DNA of 52,545 nucleotides from assembly GCF_022179385.1 (NCBI RefSeq), contig NZ_BPQS01000036.1, positions 1-52,545 of the forward strand. The letters run 5' to 3'. The DNA is from Methylobacterium longum. Lineage in GTDB: Bacteria > Pseudomonadota > Alphaproteobacteria > Rhizobiales > Beijerinckiaceae. Below are positions 7,616 to 19,681 of the stretch, one piece after another (positions within the stretch are counted from its first letter, which is position 1; each line of letters opens with the position of its first letter). Position numbers and translations under genes: made by a program. A model generated the notes under the pieces. It made no database searches. It saw only the letters and a list, made by a program, of their open reading frames with translations, and was not told where the DNA came from.

Positions 7616-9187
7616 ATGAAGCGACGCACATTCCTCGCCGCAGGTGCCTCGACATTGGCAGCGCCAATCGTCGGCCGAGCGCAAGACGCCCGGGTGCTGC
7701 GCATGGTGCCCCAGGCGAACGTGACGTCCATCGACCCGATCTGGACCACCGCGATCGTGACGCGCAATCACGCCTACATCGTCTACGACACCCTCTTCGG
7801 CCTCGATGCCGACCTGCAACCCCAACCCCAGATGGCGGCCGGCTACCAGGTCGAGCGAGATGGTCGGAAGGTGACGATCGCCCTCCGCGAGGGGCTGCGC
7901 TTTCATGACGGCACACCCGTCCTCGCGCGGGATTGCGTCGCCAGCATTAGGCGCTGGGCCGCGCGAAACGGGTTTGGCCAGACGTTGATGGCCGCGACGG
8001 ACGAGATCGTGCACGACGGTGATGCGAACATCGTCTTCCGTTTGAAGGCGCCTTTCCCGCTGCTGCCGAACGCACTGGCGAGCGTCAGCCAACCCGCCTT
8101 CATCATGCCGGAGCGGATCGCGCAGACCGATCCGTTCAAACAGATCACGGACGCCACCGGCTCCGGGCCGTTCCGCTGGAAGGCGGACGAGTTCAACTCG
8201 GGCAGCTTGATGGTCTACGAGCGGCACGCCGGATACGTGCCCGCCCCCGGCGCCCCGAGCCTGACCGCCGGCGGCAAAATCGCCCATTTCGACAGGGTCG
8301 AGTGGCAGATCATCGCCGACGGCGCGACTGCAGCGGCTGCGCTGCAGAACGGCGAGATCGACTGGTACGAGCAGCCACCGCCGGAACTCCAGCAGCTCCT
8401 CGCCCGCAATCGTAACATCGTCGTGGAAGGGCTCGACCGCTTCACCAATCCAGCGATCCTGCGCATGAACCACCTGCAGCCGCCGTTCGACAATGTCGAG
8501 GTGCGCCGGGCGGTGCTGCCGGCCATCATCCAGAGCGATTTCATGGCGGCTATCGCAGGCGATGATCCAGCCAACTATGACGATCGGTGTGGGATCTTCA
8601 CGCCGGGCACGCCGATGGCCACGGATGCCGGCATGGAGGTGCTCACGGGGCCGCGTAGCCTCGGGAAGGCGCGGGCGGCGCTGAAAGCTGCGGGCTATAG
8701 CGGCGCGAAGGTCCGGCTGATCGGCCCGACGGACATCCTGGCGCCCTCGGCGATCACCCAGGTCGCGGCCGATCTGCTGCCCCGTATCGGCTTCAACGTG
8801 GATCTGGCCCTCAGCGACTGGGGTACGGTCATCCAACGCCGCGTCCCACGCGAGCCCGTCGATAAGGGCGGCTGGTCCGTGCTGCTGACCACGTTTTCGT
8901 CGTTCGACAATGCTGATCCGGCTGCGCTTCAACCGCTCAGGGCCAACGGCGCTGGTGCTTGGTTCGGCTGGCCGTCGATTCCGAAGCTGGAGGAACTCCG
9001 CGCGGCCTGGTTCGCCGCTCCGGATGCGCAGGTGCGCAAGGCGCTCTGCGCGGAGATGCAGCGGGTCGCGCTCGATCAAGTGGCCTACGTACCGGTTGGC
9101 TCCTATCGATCCATGACCTCTTTCGGTCGCAATCTAACGGGCCGGGTCCTCGGATTTCCGATCCTCTGGAACATCAGGAAGACCTGA
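7616..9187 (+). CDS. ABC transporter substrate-binding protein, dipeptide/nickel type (SBP family 5)
   Basis: The protein has 523 residues from the ATG at 7616 (strong GGGGGG-rich ribosome binding site). It has a Tat-like signal (MKRRTFLAAGASTLAAPIVG). The family 5 fold is visible: SIDPIWTTAIVTRNHAYIVYDTLFGLDADLQPQPQMA, RDGRKVTIALREGLRFHDGTPV, and ATGSGPFRWKADEF. Such proteins deliver peptides, opines or other ligands to an ABC importer. No permease or ATPase gene lies next to it, so it is an orphan in this window. A glutathione transferase follows about 100 bases downstream, hinting at a glutathione- or peptide-linked role (weak inference). Confidence 0.93.
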   Translation: MKRRTFLAAGASTLAAPIVGRAQDARVLRMVPQANVTSIDPIWTTAIVTRNHAYIVYDTLFGLDADLQPQPQMAAGYQVERDGRKVTIALREGLRFHDGTPVLARDCVASIRRWAARNGFGQTLMAATDEIVHDGDANIVFRLKAPFPLLPNALASVSQPAFIMPERIAQTDPFKQITDATGSGPFRWKADEFNSGSLMVYERHAGYVPAPGAPSLTAGGKIAHFDRVEWQIIADGATAAAALQNGEIDWYEQPPPELQQLLARNRNIVVEGLDRFTNPAILRMNHLQPPFDNVEVRRAVLPAIIQSDFMAAIAGDDPANYDDRCGIFTPGTPMATDAGMEVLTGPRSLGKARAALKAAGYSGAKVRLIGPTDILAPSAITQVAADLLPRIGFNVDLALSDWGTVIQRRVPREPVDKGGWSVLLTTFSSFDNADPAALQPLRANGAGAWFGWPSIPKLEELRAAWFAAPDAQVRKALCAEMQRVALDQVAYVPVGSYRSMTSFGRNLTGRVLGFPILWNIRKT

Positions 9188-9289
9188 GCGAACCGTCCGG
9201 CCACCGGCGGAGGCCGCGAGAGGTGATCGTTGGGACCTGACGGGCTGCACCGGATGGCCAGACCAGACACCTTATGCCAAGGCAAGTTC

Positions 9290-9916
9290 ATGATGCGCAT
9301 CCTCGGCCGCTCGACTTCGATCAACGTCCGCAAGGTTCTTTGGGCCGCGGCCGAGGCCGGGTTGAGCTTCGAGCACGAAAACGACTGGACGCTGACCAAG
9401 GACACGCAAGGTCCAGAGTTCAGATCCCTCAACCCGAACGGTCTCGTTCCCGTCCTCGTGTCCGCAGAGGGTGTCCTCTGGGAAAGCAATACGATATGCA
9501 GATATCTGGTTGCGAAATCAGGCCGGCATGATCTTCTGCCCAATACTCCGTTCGCGCGTGCGGCCGTCGAGAAGTGGATGGACTGGCAGGTGGCCGATCT
9601 GAATTGTGCTTGGCAGGCGGCTTTCCTGGGCTTGGTCCGTAAGAATACTTCTTACAGGCATGATCAAGTTGCGATTGCACGGAGCGCGGAACGGTGGAAT
9701 GACTTGATGCTCATCTTAGAGCGGCACTTGGCCGGGACCGATGCCTATATCGTCGGTGACACCTTCACCTTGGCCGACGTAGTGGTCGGCCTTTCGCTTC
9801 AACGATGGCTTCTGACGCCCATTGCGCGACCATCGACGCCGGCGCTCATCGCGTACCGGCAGCGGCTGCAAATTCGCCCCGCCGTGCAGGCGTGGATTGC
9901 CGCCGACGTACCCTAA
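9290..9916 (+). CDS. glutathione S-transferase family protein
   Basis: The protein has 208 residues from the ATG at 9290; a second ATG follows at once. The thioredoxin-like domain reads RSTSINVRKVLWAAAEAGLSF with a candidate catalytic Ser, then NPNGLVPVLVSAEGVLWESN with the cis-Pro and glutathione-binding Glu-Ser. The C-terminal helical domain carries DAYIVGDTFTLADVVVGLSL. It differs clearly from the transferase at 6577, so the two are not a recent duplication. It may be co-transcribed with the binding-protein gene upstream. Confidence 0.9.
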   Translation: MMRILGRSTSINVRKVLWAAAEAGLSFEHENDWTLTKDTQGPEFRSLNPNGLVPVLVSAEGVLWESNTICRYLVAKSGRHDLLPNTPFARAAVEKWMDWQVADLNCAWQAAFLGLVRKNTSYRHDQVAIARSAERWNDLMLILERHLAGTDAYIVGDTFTLADVVVGLSLQRWLLTPIARPSTPALIAYRQRLQIRPAVQAWIAADVP

Positions 9917-10245
9917 AGCGACGGGTGACGAGCGCTTGTTTTAAGCTTCCTCGCAGGCGCTCGATGGCAAGGGCAAAGTGAGGTGGCCAAAGAGAGGGGC
10001 CGCCGCGAGCTGGATCATCGGGCTCGGTCGGACCTGCCGAGCTGAGAGGGCTCCTCCTCAGCGCGTAAGCGCACCTCACGTAAGTGAAACCGTTGGTGAT
10101 CCGCCAAGACTCATGTCCGTTCTTGAGAAGCGCCCGAGTCGACCCGAGTGACTGGAACGGGCGCGAAGCCGAACGTCCGGTTCTGCGCGCAACGGCAATC
10201 CGGCGCGACGTAGTCTGGCCGAAGGTGGAGGCGGCTCGTACGCCC
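9917..10245. other. gene-free spacer
   Basis: This 329-base stretch lies between two convergent genes. Short open frames here show no codon structure or family resemblance. No strong terminator hairpin stands out by eye. Confidence 0.6.
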
Positions 10246-13266
<3,021 letters not shown>

Positions 13267-13830
13267 GTCACCCGTGGCCTGCGCGGCGGTGAACCGCGAT
13301 CTGTGAGGCGGTACCCAAGGGAAACACCTTTGCCAGCGTCGCGGTCCGTCCTCCCGTGTGAGTGCTAGGCAGAGCGGGACATTCGTAGCGACCTTTCCAG
13401 TCAAGGCTCTCGGAAACCGGCGATGCCGCAGCTTGTTGGCGCCCCCAGCCTTCCGGCACGGGTCCACCGCCGCCTCGCGGGTGTCTCCTGATGGAGTCCG
13501 CCGACTGCGCAAGACCCGGAACGGCTCTGACCCCGAGCAGCTAGCCCGCATGAGCCCGCGCTCGCGGCTCTGGCCCGCGCCATCGTGCGCGCTTGCCCGC
13601 GTCCATCTTGGTGAACCCCCGGACCGAGATGCCCCCCTGTGAGGACCCCGCCGGTTCCGACTGCCGGAGGTGCGCTCGAACAGCCGGTCCTGGCCGTAAG
13701 CTGCCAGTCCGCTTTGGAGAAGGTACGCGGGAAAAGCGGACAGCCTGCTACCGACCGATTTTGTTCTCTAATAAGTCAACGGGCGACAGCTCGGTCCTGA
13801 TCGTTGGACGCTTTCGGGTGCCTGCGTTCT
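13267..13830. other. gene-free leader region of the hybrid kinase
   Basis: About 560 bases upstream of the kinase contain open frames on both strands without recognisable proteins. The kinase promoter should lie here, but no clear -35/-10 or operator is visible. Confidence 0.5.
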
Positions 13831-13954
13831 CTACGTGCTCGTGCGGCACTTGATGGGGTCAGCTGGGTGCAGAGCGGCTTGGTTGAAAGCGCAGCCGGCA
13901 CAAGGCCGCATGCTACAGAATCGGCGCCGTCTTCTGCTCCCTCCCTCGGGCGTC

Positions 13955-13970
13955 GCTCCCGCTCGGGAGC
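13955..13970 (-). other. hairpin downstream of the IS110 transposase
   Basis: GCTCCCG-CT-CGGGAGC is a perfect 7-bp stem with a 2-base loop as written (in practice a 6-bp stem with a 4-base loop). It lies 34 bases past the transposase stop. It has no U-tract, so it is less likely to be an intrinsic terminator. It could be part of an IS110 bridge RNA or a transcript-end structure. Confidence 0.45.
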
Positions 13971-14003
13971 TCGGTTCGGCCTCCTGTCCGGTGATGTCAG
14001 CCG

Positions 14004-15017
14004 CTACGCAGGCCTGAACTCGGTGCCCTGCCGCAGCATCGCGTGCATGATGATCGCCAGCCGACGCGCGAGTGCGATGCGCGCCTTGCGCATCGTCGAG
14101 CGCTTCGCGATGGCCAGAGCCCAAGCCTTCAGCTTCAGGGGCTGCCTGCAACGCGTCAGCATCACGTTGGCGGCTTCGTACAGCAGCGTTCTGACCCGCC
14201 GGTCGCCGCACTTCGAGATGCTGCCGCTGTAGTCGACCTCGCCCGATTGGTAACGCCGTGGGACGAGACCGAGATACGGCCCGACGTCGCGAGAGCGCTT
14301 GAAGCGCTCGGGATCGTCGATGGCTGCCGTGAAGGCGAGCGCGGTGAGTTGACCGACGCCTGGGATCGTCATCAAGTGGCGGCAGGCTTCTGAGGCTCGG
14401 ACCATCCGCTTGATATCGGCGTCGATGGCGATGACGGCTGACAGCACGGCAGCGCGCGCTCCGACCAGGCCGCGCATGGCGGCAGACAGCCCAGGGATCC
14501 CCTCGCTCGAACGCAAAGCCTGCTCGATAAACGCAGAGCTGAGCGCCCGCGGCAGTCGCACCCCGAACACGACAGCAAGGCCGCGGATCTGGTTCTCCAG
14601 CGTGACCCGCTGGCCGACCAGCTTCTTGCGAGCGATGATCAACGACCTCACGGCGTGAGCCGGCAACGATTTCACGTGCACCGACTTGAAGAAGCCCGTT
14701 CGTGCCAGGTGAGCAAGGCCACGCGCATCGTTGCGGTCGGTCTTGTGCGTCGTGAGCGACTTCAGCGCTTGGTAAGCCTGCCGGCTCTCGACGCAGACGA
14801 CCGGCACACCGCGTTCAGCCAAGCCGTGGAACAGCAACGGAGCCATCCGGCCCGTCTCGAACACAACCCGACGGCAGGCAGGCGCCTTCGCGAGTTCCTG
14901 CGCGATGTCGGCAGTCGTAGAGGCCACCTTTGCCTGATGCGTGACCGTGCCGTCGCGATCGACCACGCAGACGTGCGTCTCCTCCATCGAGACGTCTAGG
15001 CCAGCGAAATACTCCAT
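14004..15017 (-). CDS. IS110 family transposase (DEDD recombinase)
   Basis: The 337-residue protein appears intact. The N-terminal RuvC-like DEDD domain shows YFAGLDVSMEETHVCVVDRDG, RRVVFETG and THKTDRNDARGLAHLARTGF with the acidic catalytic residues. The C-terminal Tnp20 domain has MTIPGVGQLTALAFTAAIDD and YLGLVPRRYQSGEVDYSG followed by SISKCGDRRVR, containing the catalytic Ser. The length is typical for the family (about 330-400). Enzymes of this family recombine DNA using an RNA transcribed from the element's own non-coding end. No frameshift or stop is seen, so it may be mobile. Confidence 0.93.
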   Translation of the reverse strand: MEYFAGLDVSMEETHVCVVDRDGTVTHQAKVASTTADIAQELAKAPACRRVVFETGRMAPLLFHGLAERGVPVVCVESRQAYQALKSLTTHKTDRNDARGLAHLARTGFFKSVHVKSLPAHAVRSLIIARKKLVGQRVTLENQIRGLAVVFGVRLPRALSSAFIEQALRSSEGIPGLSAAMRGLVGARAAVLSAVIAIDADIKRMVRASEACRHLMTIPGVGQLTALAFTAAIDDPERFKRSRDVGPYLGLVPRRYQSGEVDYSGSISKCGDRRVRTLLYEAANVMLTRCRQPLKLKAWALAIAKRSTMRKARIALARRLAIIMHAMLRQGTEFRPA

Positions 15018-15168
15018 GATCAGCCTCCTCTTCCAGCAGCGGAGCCGATCCTATCGACTTCCGCGGAAGAGCTGCCGCCCATTACCCGATGTTGAAAAAC
15101 TCGTTGGCGGCTGAGATCGAAGTGGGGCGAGATGAGTCCTCGCCCTCAGGCCAGGTGTCGCCTGCCGG

Positions 15169-15780
15169 TCAAACCGGGCTCGGGTGCGGGACCGGGATGA
15201 TCTTGGCGAGCTTCCTCAGGTTCTAGGCGGCGGCTGCGAGGTGGAACTCGTCTCCCGCTCCGTTCGGCCCTCGCAGCCGGAGGCGATCCAGCTTCAGGAT
15301 GCGCTTGAGGTGGGCAAACAGCATCTCGACCTTCTTGCGCTCACGCCGGGAGGTGCGGCCTTCCTCGGAGCGTGCGATGTCGCGGGCCATGTCCCGCGCG
15401 CCCTCGTAGATCGAGCGCGGCACCTCGCGCACCGGCTCGTTCGGGCAGCACCGCGTCTTCAACGGGCATGGCGCGCAATCGAACTTGCTCGCGCGGTACA
15501 GCAGCGTCGCCCCGTCGTTGACCAGGGTGCCGGTCGTGGTCAGCAACTGGCCCGCCGGGCAGCGATAGACGTCGCCCGGCTGGTCGTAAGTGAAGTCGGC
15601 GCACGAGAAGGTGCCGTCGGTGCGGGCCGATTTGTGGAACACGCTGATATGCGGCTCGATGCCGTGCTCGTAGACGGGCCAGCCCAGCATCTCAGCTAAA
15701 CCGTAACCGCTGTCGCCGGCCGGTTTGGCCGGATACGCGTGGTCCTCGTCGGCCGCGATCTTGCAGGCAGGGTTGACGCC
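15169..15780 (-). pseudogene. IS1182 family transposase, C-terminal remnant with a nonsense codon
   Basis: Reading leftward, the frame gives GDSGYGLAEMLGWPVYEHGI, HKSARTDGTFSCADFTYD, a Cys-rich C-P-x2-T-R-C-C segment, then RRERKKVEMLFAHLKRILKL, which contains the C-terminal catalytic region of IS1182/DDE transposases. A TAG at 15223-15225 sits where the family has Gln (after HLAAAA). The frame then continues NLRKLAKIIPVP to the native stop at 15169-15171. The N-terminal half is missing. The remnant abuts the leader of the next gene. Confidence 0.75.
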
Positions 15781-15806
15781 TGAGGGCGATAACCCGAGGG
15801 ATAGAC

Positions 15807-16925
15807 ATGCGCGCTTCTATACTGACCGGTATCCTCGTTCTCCTGATGGTCGGCTCAGCGCAGGCTCAGGTCAAGATCGGCATCGTCGGTGCGATTACCG
15901 GACCTAACGCGGCATTCGGCGCCCAGATCAAGAACGGCGTCAGCCAGGCGGTCGACGATATCAACAAGGCCGGCGGGATCAACGGCCAGAAGCTCGTGGC
16001 CGTCATCGGCGACGATGCTGGCGATCCCAAGCAGGGCGTCTCGGTGGCCAACAAGTTCGCCAGCGACGGCGTGAAGATGGTCGTTGGTCACTTCAATTCA
16101 GGCGTGTCGATCCCGGCCTCCGACGTCTATCTCGACGCCGGCATCATCCAGGTCACGCCCGCCTCTACAAACGTGAAGTTCACCGAGCGCGGCATGTGGA
16201 ACACGTTCCGCACCTGCGGCCGCGACGACCAGCAGGGCGCGGTGGCCGGTACCTACCTGGCCAAGCACTTCAAGGGCAAGAAGATCGCCTTCGTCCACGA
16301 CAAGACCCCCTACGGGAAGGGTCTGGCCGACGAGACCCTGAAGGCACTCAAGGCCAAGGGCGGCAAGGAGGCGATGTACGAGGGCATCAACCTGGGCGAG
16401 AAGGACTATTCCGCGCTCGTGTCCAAGCTGAAGTCGGCCGACATCGACGCCATCTACTTTGGCGGCCTGCACACCGAGGCCGGGTTGATCATCCGGCAGA
16501 TGCGCGACCAGGGCCTTACGGCACCGATGATGAGCGGTGATGGCATCACCGACAAGGAGTTCGTCCAGATCGCCGGGCCGGGCGCAGCGGGCACGCTGAT
16601 GACCTTCTCGCCGGACGCCCGCAAGAACCCGAACGCCAAGGACGCGGTCGCCGCGTTCAAGGCCAAGAACATCGATCCCGAGGCCTACACGCTCTACTCG
16701 TACGCGGCCGTGCAGGTCTTGGCGAAGGCGATGGCCGAGACCGGCTCCAGCGACGGCAAGAAGCTTGCCGAGTGGCTGCATCAGGGTAAGCCGACACAGA
16801 CGGTGATCGGCGAGATCGCCTACGACAAGAAGGGCGATATCACCCGGCCCGACTACGTCATGTACGCGTGGACCAAAGGTACCGACGGCCGGATCGACTA
16901 CACGGGGCACGAATTGACGCAATGA
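15807..16925 (+). CDS. branched-chain amino-acid-type ABC transporter substrate-binding protein
   Basis: This 372-residue periplasmic protein has a Sec signal ending ...GSAQAQ. The mature part begins VKIGIVGAITGPNAAFGAQI, the standard LivK/LivJ opening. It also carries INGQKLVAVIGDDAGDPKQG, GHFNSGVSIPASDVY, FRTCGRDDQQGAVAGTYLA and VHDKTPYGKGLADE. The length and motifs fit ligand capture for a LivHMGF-type importer. No permease or ATPase genes are nearby. The gene starts about 25 bases beyond an IS1182 remnant, so its native promoter or partner genes may have been lost. Confidence 0.95.
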   Translation: MRASILTGILVLLMVGSAQAQVKIGIVGAITGPNAAFGAQIKNGVSQAVDDINKAGGINGQKLVAVIGDDAGDPKQGVSVANKFASDGVKMVVGHFNSGVSIPASDVYLDAGIIQVTPASTNVKFTERGMWNTFRTCGRDDQQGAVAGTYLAKHFKGKKIAFVHDKTPYGKGLADETLKALKAKGGKEAMYEGINLGEKDYSALVSKLKSADIDAIYFGGLHTEAGLIIRQMRDQGLTAPMMSGDGITDKEFVQIAGPGAAGTLMTFSPDARKNPNAKDAVAAFKAKNIDPEAYTLYSYAAVQVLAKAMAETGSSDGKKLAEWLHQGKPTQTVIGEIAYDKKGDITRPDYVMYAWTKGTDGRIDYTGHELTQ

Positions 16926-16965
16926 TCACACGACGCGTTGCGCGGCGGGGATCAGGGATGAACTC

Positions 16966-18756
16966 ATGGACGAGCGGGATCTGCGCGGCCTCATCGGGCA
17001 GGTGAAGGACGGCCGCCTGTCGCGGCGCGCCTTCGTGCAGCGGATGGTGGCTGTCGGCCTCACCGCGCCCATGGCCGGACTGATGCTGGCCGAGAACGGG
17101 GTTGCGATGGCGGCCGATATCCGGGCCGGCTACAAGCCGGCCAAGCCCGGCGGTGGCGGCCTCCTGCGACTCCTCTGGTGGCAGGCGCCGACGCTGATCA
17201 ACCCGCATTTTGCCATCGGCACCAAGGATCAGGAAGCCTCGCGGATCTTCTACGAGCCGCTCGCCGCATGGGGCGCGGACGGCAACCTCACACCCGTGCT
17301 CGCCGCCACGATCCCGTCCAAGGAGAACGGGGCGCTCGCCGCCGACGGACGCTCGGTGGTCTGGACGCTCAAGCCCGGCGTGACGTGGCACGACGGCAAG
17401 CTGCTCACCGCCGATGACCTGGTCTTCACCTGGGAATACGCCCGCGACCCCGCCACCGCGGCGGTGACGGCCGGGTCCTACAAGGATTGCAAGGTCGAGA
17501 AGGTCGACGATCTCAGCGTCCGGGTCCTGTTCGACAAGCCGACGCCCTATTGGTGCGACGCCTTCGTGGGCGTCGTCGGCATGGTGCTGCCCAAGCACCT
17601 GTTCGGACCCTACAGCGGCGCCAAGTCCCGGGACGCGCCCCAGAACCTCGCCCCCGTGGGCACCGGCCCGTACCGGTTCGTGGAGATCCGGCCCGGCGAC
17701 ATCGTCCGCGGGGAGCGCAACCCCGCTTATCACCTGCCGAACCGGCCCTACTTCGACACCGTCGAGATGAAGGGCGGCGGCGACGCGGTCTCGGCGGCCC
17801 GGGCCGTGCTCCAGACCGGCGAGTACGACTACGCCTGGAACCTCCAAGTCGAGGACGAGGTGCTGAAGCGCCTGGAGACAGACGGCAAGGGCCGGGTCGA
17901 CGTGGTCTACGGCGGCAACCTCGAGTTCCTGCTCCTCAATGCCACCGACCCGAACGTCGAGGTCGACGGCGAGCGCGCCTCGATCACGACGAAGCACCCC
18001 GCCTTCTCCGACCCGAAGGTGTGCCAGGCGATGAACCTGCTGATCGACCGCAAGTCGATCCAGACCTACATCTACGGCCGCACCGGCAAGCCCACCGCCA
18101 ACACGGTGAACGGCCCGGAGCGCTTCGTCTCCAAGAACACGAGCTTCGCCTTCGACCCGGCCAAGGCCAACGCGCTCCTCGACGAGGCCGGCTGGAAGAA
18201 GGGTTCCGACGGCATCCGCGCCAAGGGTGGCAAGAAGCTCAAGCTCGTCTTCCAGACCTCGATCAACGCCCCGCGCCAGAAGACCCAGGCGATCATCAAG
18301 CAGGCGGCCGCCAAGGCCGGCATCGAGATCGAGCTGAAATCGGTCACAGGCTCGGTGTTCTTCTCCTCCGACCCGGCCAACCCCGACACCTACCCACATT
18401 TCTACGCCGACATGGAGATGTACACCAACAACATGACGCAGGCCGATCCGGCGATCTGGCTGCTCCAGTATGTCTCGTGGGAAGTCGCGGCGCAGGCCAA
18501 CAAGTGGCAGGGCCGCAACGTCGTGCGCTGGCGCAACGATGCCTACGACAAGGCCTACAACGCCGCTCAGACCGAGCTCGACCCGGTCAAGCGGGCCGCA
18601 CTCCTGATCACGTGCAACGACCTCGCGGTCTCCGAGAACGTGCTGCCGCTGATCCACCGGGCGAAGGTCTCGGCCGCTGGCGCCAAGCTCGTCGCCCCGC
18701 AGAGCGGCTGGGACAACGACCTGTCGTTCCTGCCCGACTGGTACAGGGAGGCCTGA
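16966..18756 (+). CDS. ABC transporter substrate-binding protein, dipeptide type (SBP family 5)
   Basis: This 596-residue periplasmic protein has an N-terminal cytosolic stretch (MDERDLRGLIGQVKDGRLSR), a twin-arginine-like segment SRRAFVQRMV, and a hydrophobic core ending near ...ENGVAMAADI. The family 5 body has DQEASRIFYEPLAAWGADGN, RSVVWTLKPGVTWHDGK and PVGTGPYRFVEIRPGDIV. It starts 41 bases after the previous gene. It is followed 18 bases later by a dipeptide-type permease start (18774) that is truncated. It was therefore once the first gene of a complete importer operon that is now broken. Confidence 0.95.
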   Translation: MDERDLRGLIGQVKDGRLSRRAFVQRMVAVGLTAPMAGLMLAENGVAMAADIRAGYKPAKPGGGGLLRLLWWQAPTLINPHFAIGTKDQEASRIFYEPLAAWGADGNLTPVLAATIPSKENGALAADGRSVVWTLKPGVTWHDGKLLTADDLVFTWEYARDPATAAVTAGSYKDCKVEKVDDLSVRVLFDKPTPYWCDAFVGVVGMVLPKHLFGPYSGAKSRDAPQNLAPVGTGPYRFVEIRPGDIVRGERNPAYHLPNRPYFDTVEMKGGGDAVSAARAVLQTGEYDYAWNLQVEDEVLKRLETDGKGRVDVVYGGNLEFLLLNATDPNVEVDGERASITTKHPAFSDPKVCQAMNLLIDRKSIQTYIYGRTGKPTANTVNGPERFVSKNTSFAFDPAKANALLDEAGWKKGSDGIRAKGGKKLKLVFQTSINAPRQKTQAIIKQAAAKAGIEIELKSVTGSVFFSSDPANPDTYPHFYADMEMYTNNMTQADPAIWLLQYVSWEVAAQANKWQGRNVVRWRNDAYDKAYNAAQTELDPVKRAALLITCNDLAVSENVLPLIHRAKVSAAGAKLVAPQSGWDNDLSFLPDWYREA

Positions 18757-18773
18757 GCGGGAGTCTAAGCGCC

Positions 18774-18821
18774 ATGGGCGCCTACATCCTGCGACGACTC
18801 CTGATCGCGATCCCGAGCGCG
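18774..18821 (+). pseudogene. DppB-type ABC permease, only the first codons remain
   Basis: An ATG with good spacing after the binding-protein gene starts MGAYILRRLLIAIPS, the canonical N-terminus of DppB/OppB-type permeases. After about 15 codons the similarity stops, and the frame continues into unrelated sequence (VRRRSTAIG...). The breakpoint is near 18818-18822. The rest of the permease, its partner and the ATPases are missing, so the importer is non-functional unless rescued elsewhere. Confidence 0.65.
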
Positions 18822-18914
18822 GTCCGTCGTCGCTCCACGGCCATCGGTATTGCACCGCTGCTACTCATGAGTCGCTGGCGATGAGTTCCGCATGAGTGTC
18901 GGAAGCAATCCGGC

Positions 18915-19288
18915 GTGAGCCGCCTCGTAGCCTTCGGCGTCATGGCGCTGATCTGGGGGGTGACGTGGTTGCCGACGAAGATCGCTGTGCAGACCGTGCC
19001 GCCGATCTTCCTCGCAACGGCGCGCTTCCTCCTCTCCGGCGTCCTGTTCCTCGTCATCGTTCGCGTACGGCGCCTGCCACTGCGCATCCCGGCGTTCGGC
19101 CGGATCGCCGCCGCCTCTCTCCTCATCACGACGGGCTGCTACAGCTTCGTGTTCTGGGGTATCGCGCATGCCCCCAGCGGGATATCGGCGATCGTCAATC
19201 TGTCGCTGATGCCGATCTTCCTCGCGTTCATCGGTTTCCTCTACGGCCAGGAGCGCCTCAACGCGCGTCGGGTCGGCGCGATCGGACT
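18915..19288 (+). pseudogene. EamA/DMT family transporter, N-terminal half, cut by an IS end
   Basis: From a GTG at 18915 the frame reads MSRLVAFGVMALIWGVTWLP and four hydrophobic helices, including ISAIVNLSLMPIFLAFIGFL. This is the first half of a drug/metabolite exporter. Similarity ends at RRVGAIGL, where an IS3-type left end begins (TGAACCGCCCCGGG at 19289). The frame then runs on to about 19427 through IS sequence, producing a chimeric tail. A normal EamA protein has about 10 helices in roughly 290 residues, so this one is inactive. Confidence 0.75.
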
Positions 19289-19396
19289 TGAACCGCCCCG
19301 GGATGTTCGGAGGCTCCAACTCTTGAGAGACTGGAGCCATGACGAAGCATACCCCACCCTTCTCCCCCGAGGTCCGCGAGCGCGCGGTGCGGATGC
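19289..19396 (+). mobile_element. IS3 family left-end fragment (copy 1)
   Basis: The fragment starts TGAACCGCCCCGGG and contains the first codons of an OrfA (MTKHTPPFSPEVRERAVRM from 19339). It stops being IS-like near 19396. The same end occurs at 46795. Just before the ATG, GGCTCCA and TGGAGCC (19312-19338) form an inverted repeat that could fold over the start region. The rest of the element is missing. Confidence 0.75.
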
Positions 19397-19681
19397 CCAG
19401 GCCGAGGTCCAAGCCTCCGCCGCCTGACCCAAACCAAACGGCCTCCGGGAAACCCGGAGCGGTTCATGCAGGTCGACTGAGCCGCCTCTTGAGCGGCTCA
19501 TGACAGAAGGCGCACCCAATCGCTTTCTAATTTGGTTGCGCCGCCATTACAGCTCGCGCTGCAAGGTCGCATTTGGCTGCAGTGCGTCCGAAGTGGCCGA
19601 CCGGATCTGGCCGAAAGCCGCTGGTCCGGACGAGGGCTGCCTCGCTTGAGACCTGCTTCAACCGTTGGATCGACTTCCGCT
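19397..19681. other. gene-free spacer after the IS3 fragment
   Basis: No supported gene is present. Part of the stretch (about 19570-19640) reads like a fragment of coding sequence (SEVADRIWPKAAGPDEG in one frame) but is closed by stops and not recognised. Confidence 0.4.

Larger units (their letters stand above)
13831..15100 (-). mobile_element. IS110 family insertion sequence (ends approximate)
   Basis: The element comprises an intact transposase gene (14004-15017) with non-coding DNA on both sides. IS110 elements usually lack terminal inverted repeats, so the ends cannot be set by eye. The right limit is bounded by an IS1182-type remnant whose native stop is at 15169. The left limit is set where the kinase leader seems to end. 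The roughly 170-base stretch 3' of the transposase contains a strong hairpin (13955-13970) and is a candidate source of the structured RNA that guides IS110 recombination. Confidence 0.55.

Noticed and set aside
7343..9079. Long minus-strand open frame (578 codons)
   Set aside because: It lies opposite the dipeptide-type binding protein, has low-complexity Arg/His/Asp composition typical of antisense frames in GC-rich DNA, and matches no family.
13804..14232. Plus-strand frame crossing the IS110 3' region
   Set aside because: It is antisense to the transposase over half its length and unrelated to known proteins.
16858..18855. 665-codon minus-strand open frame
   Set aside because: It is the shadow of the binding-protein gene at 16966, whose signal peptide and family motifs are clear on the other strand.
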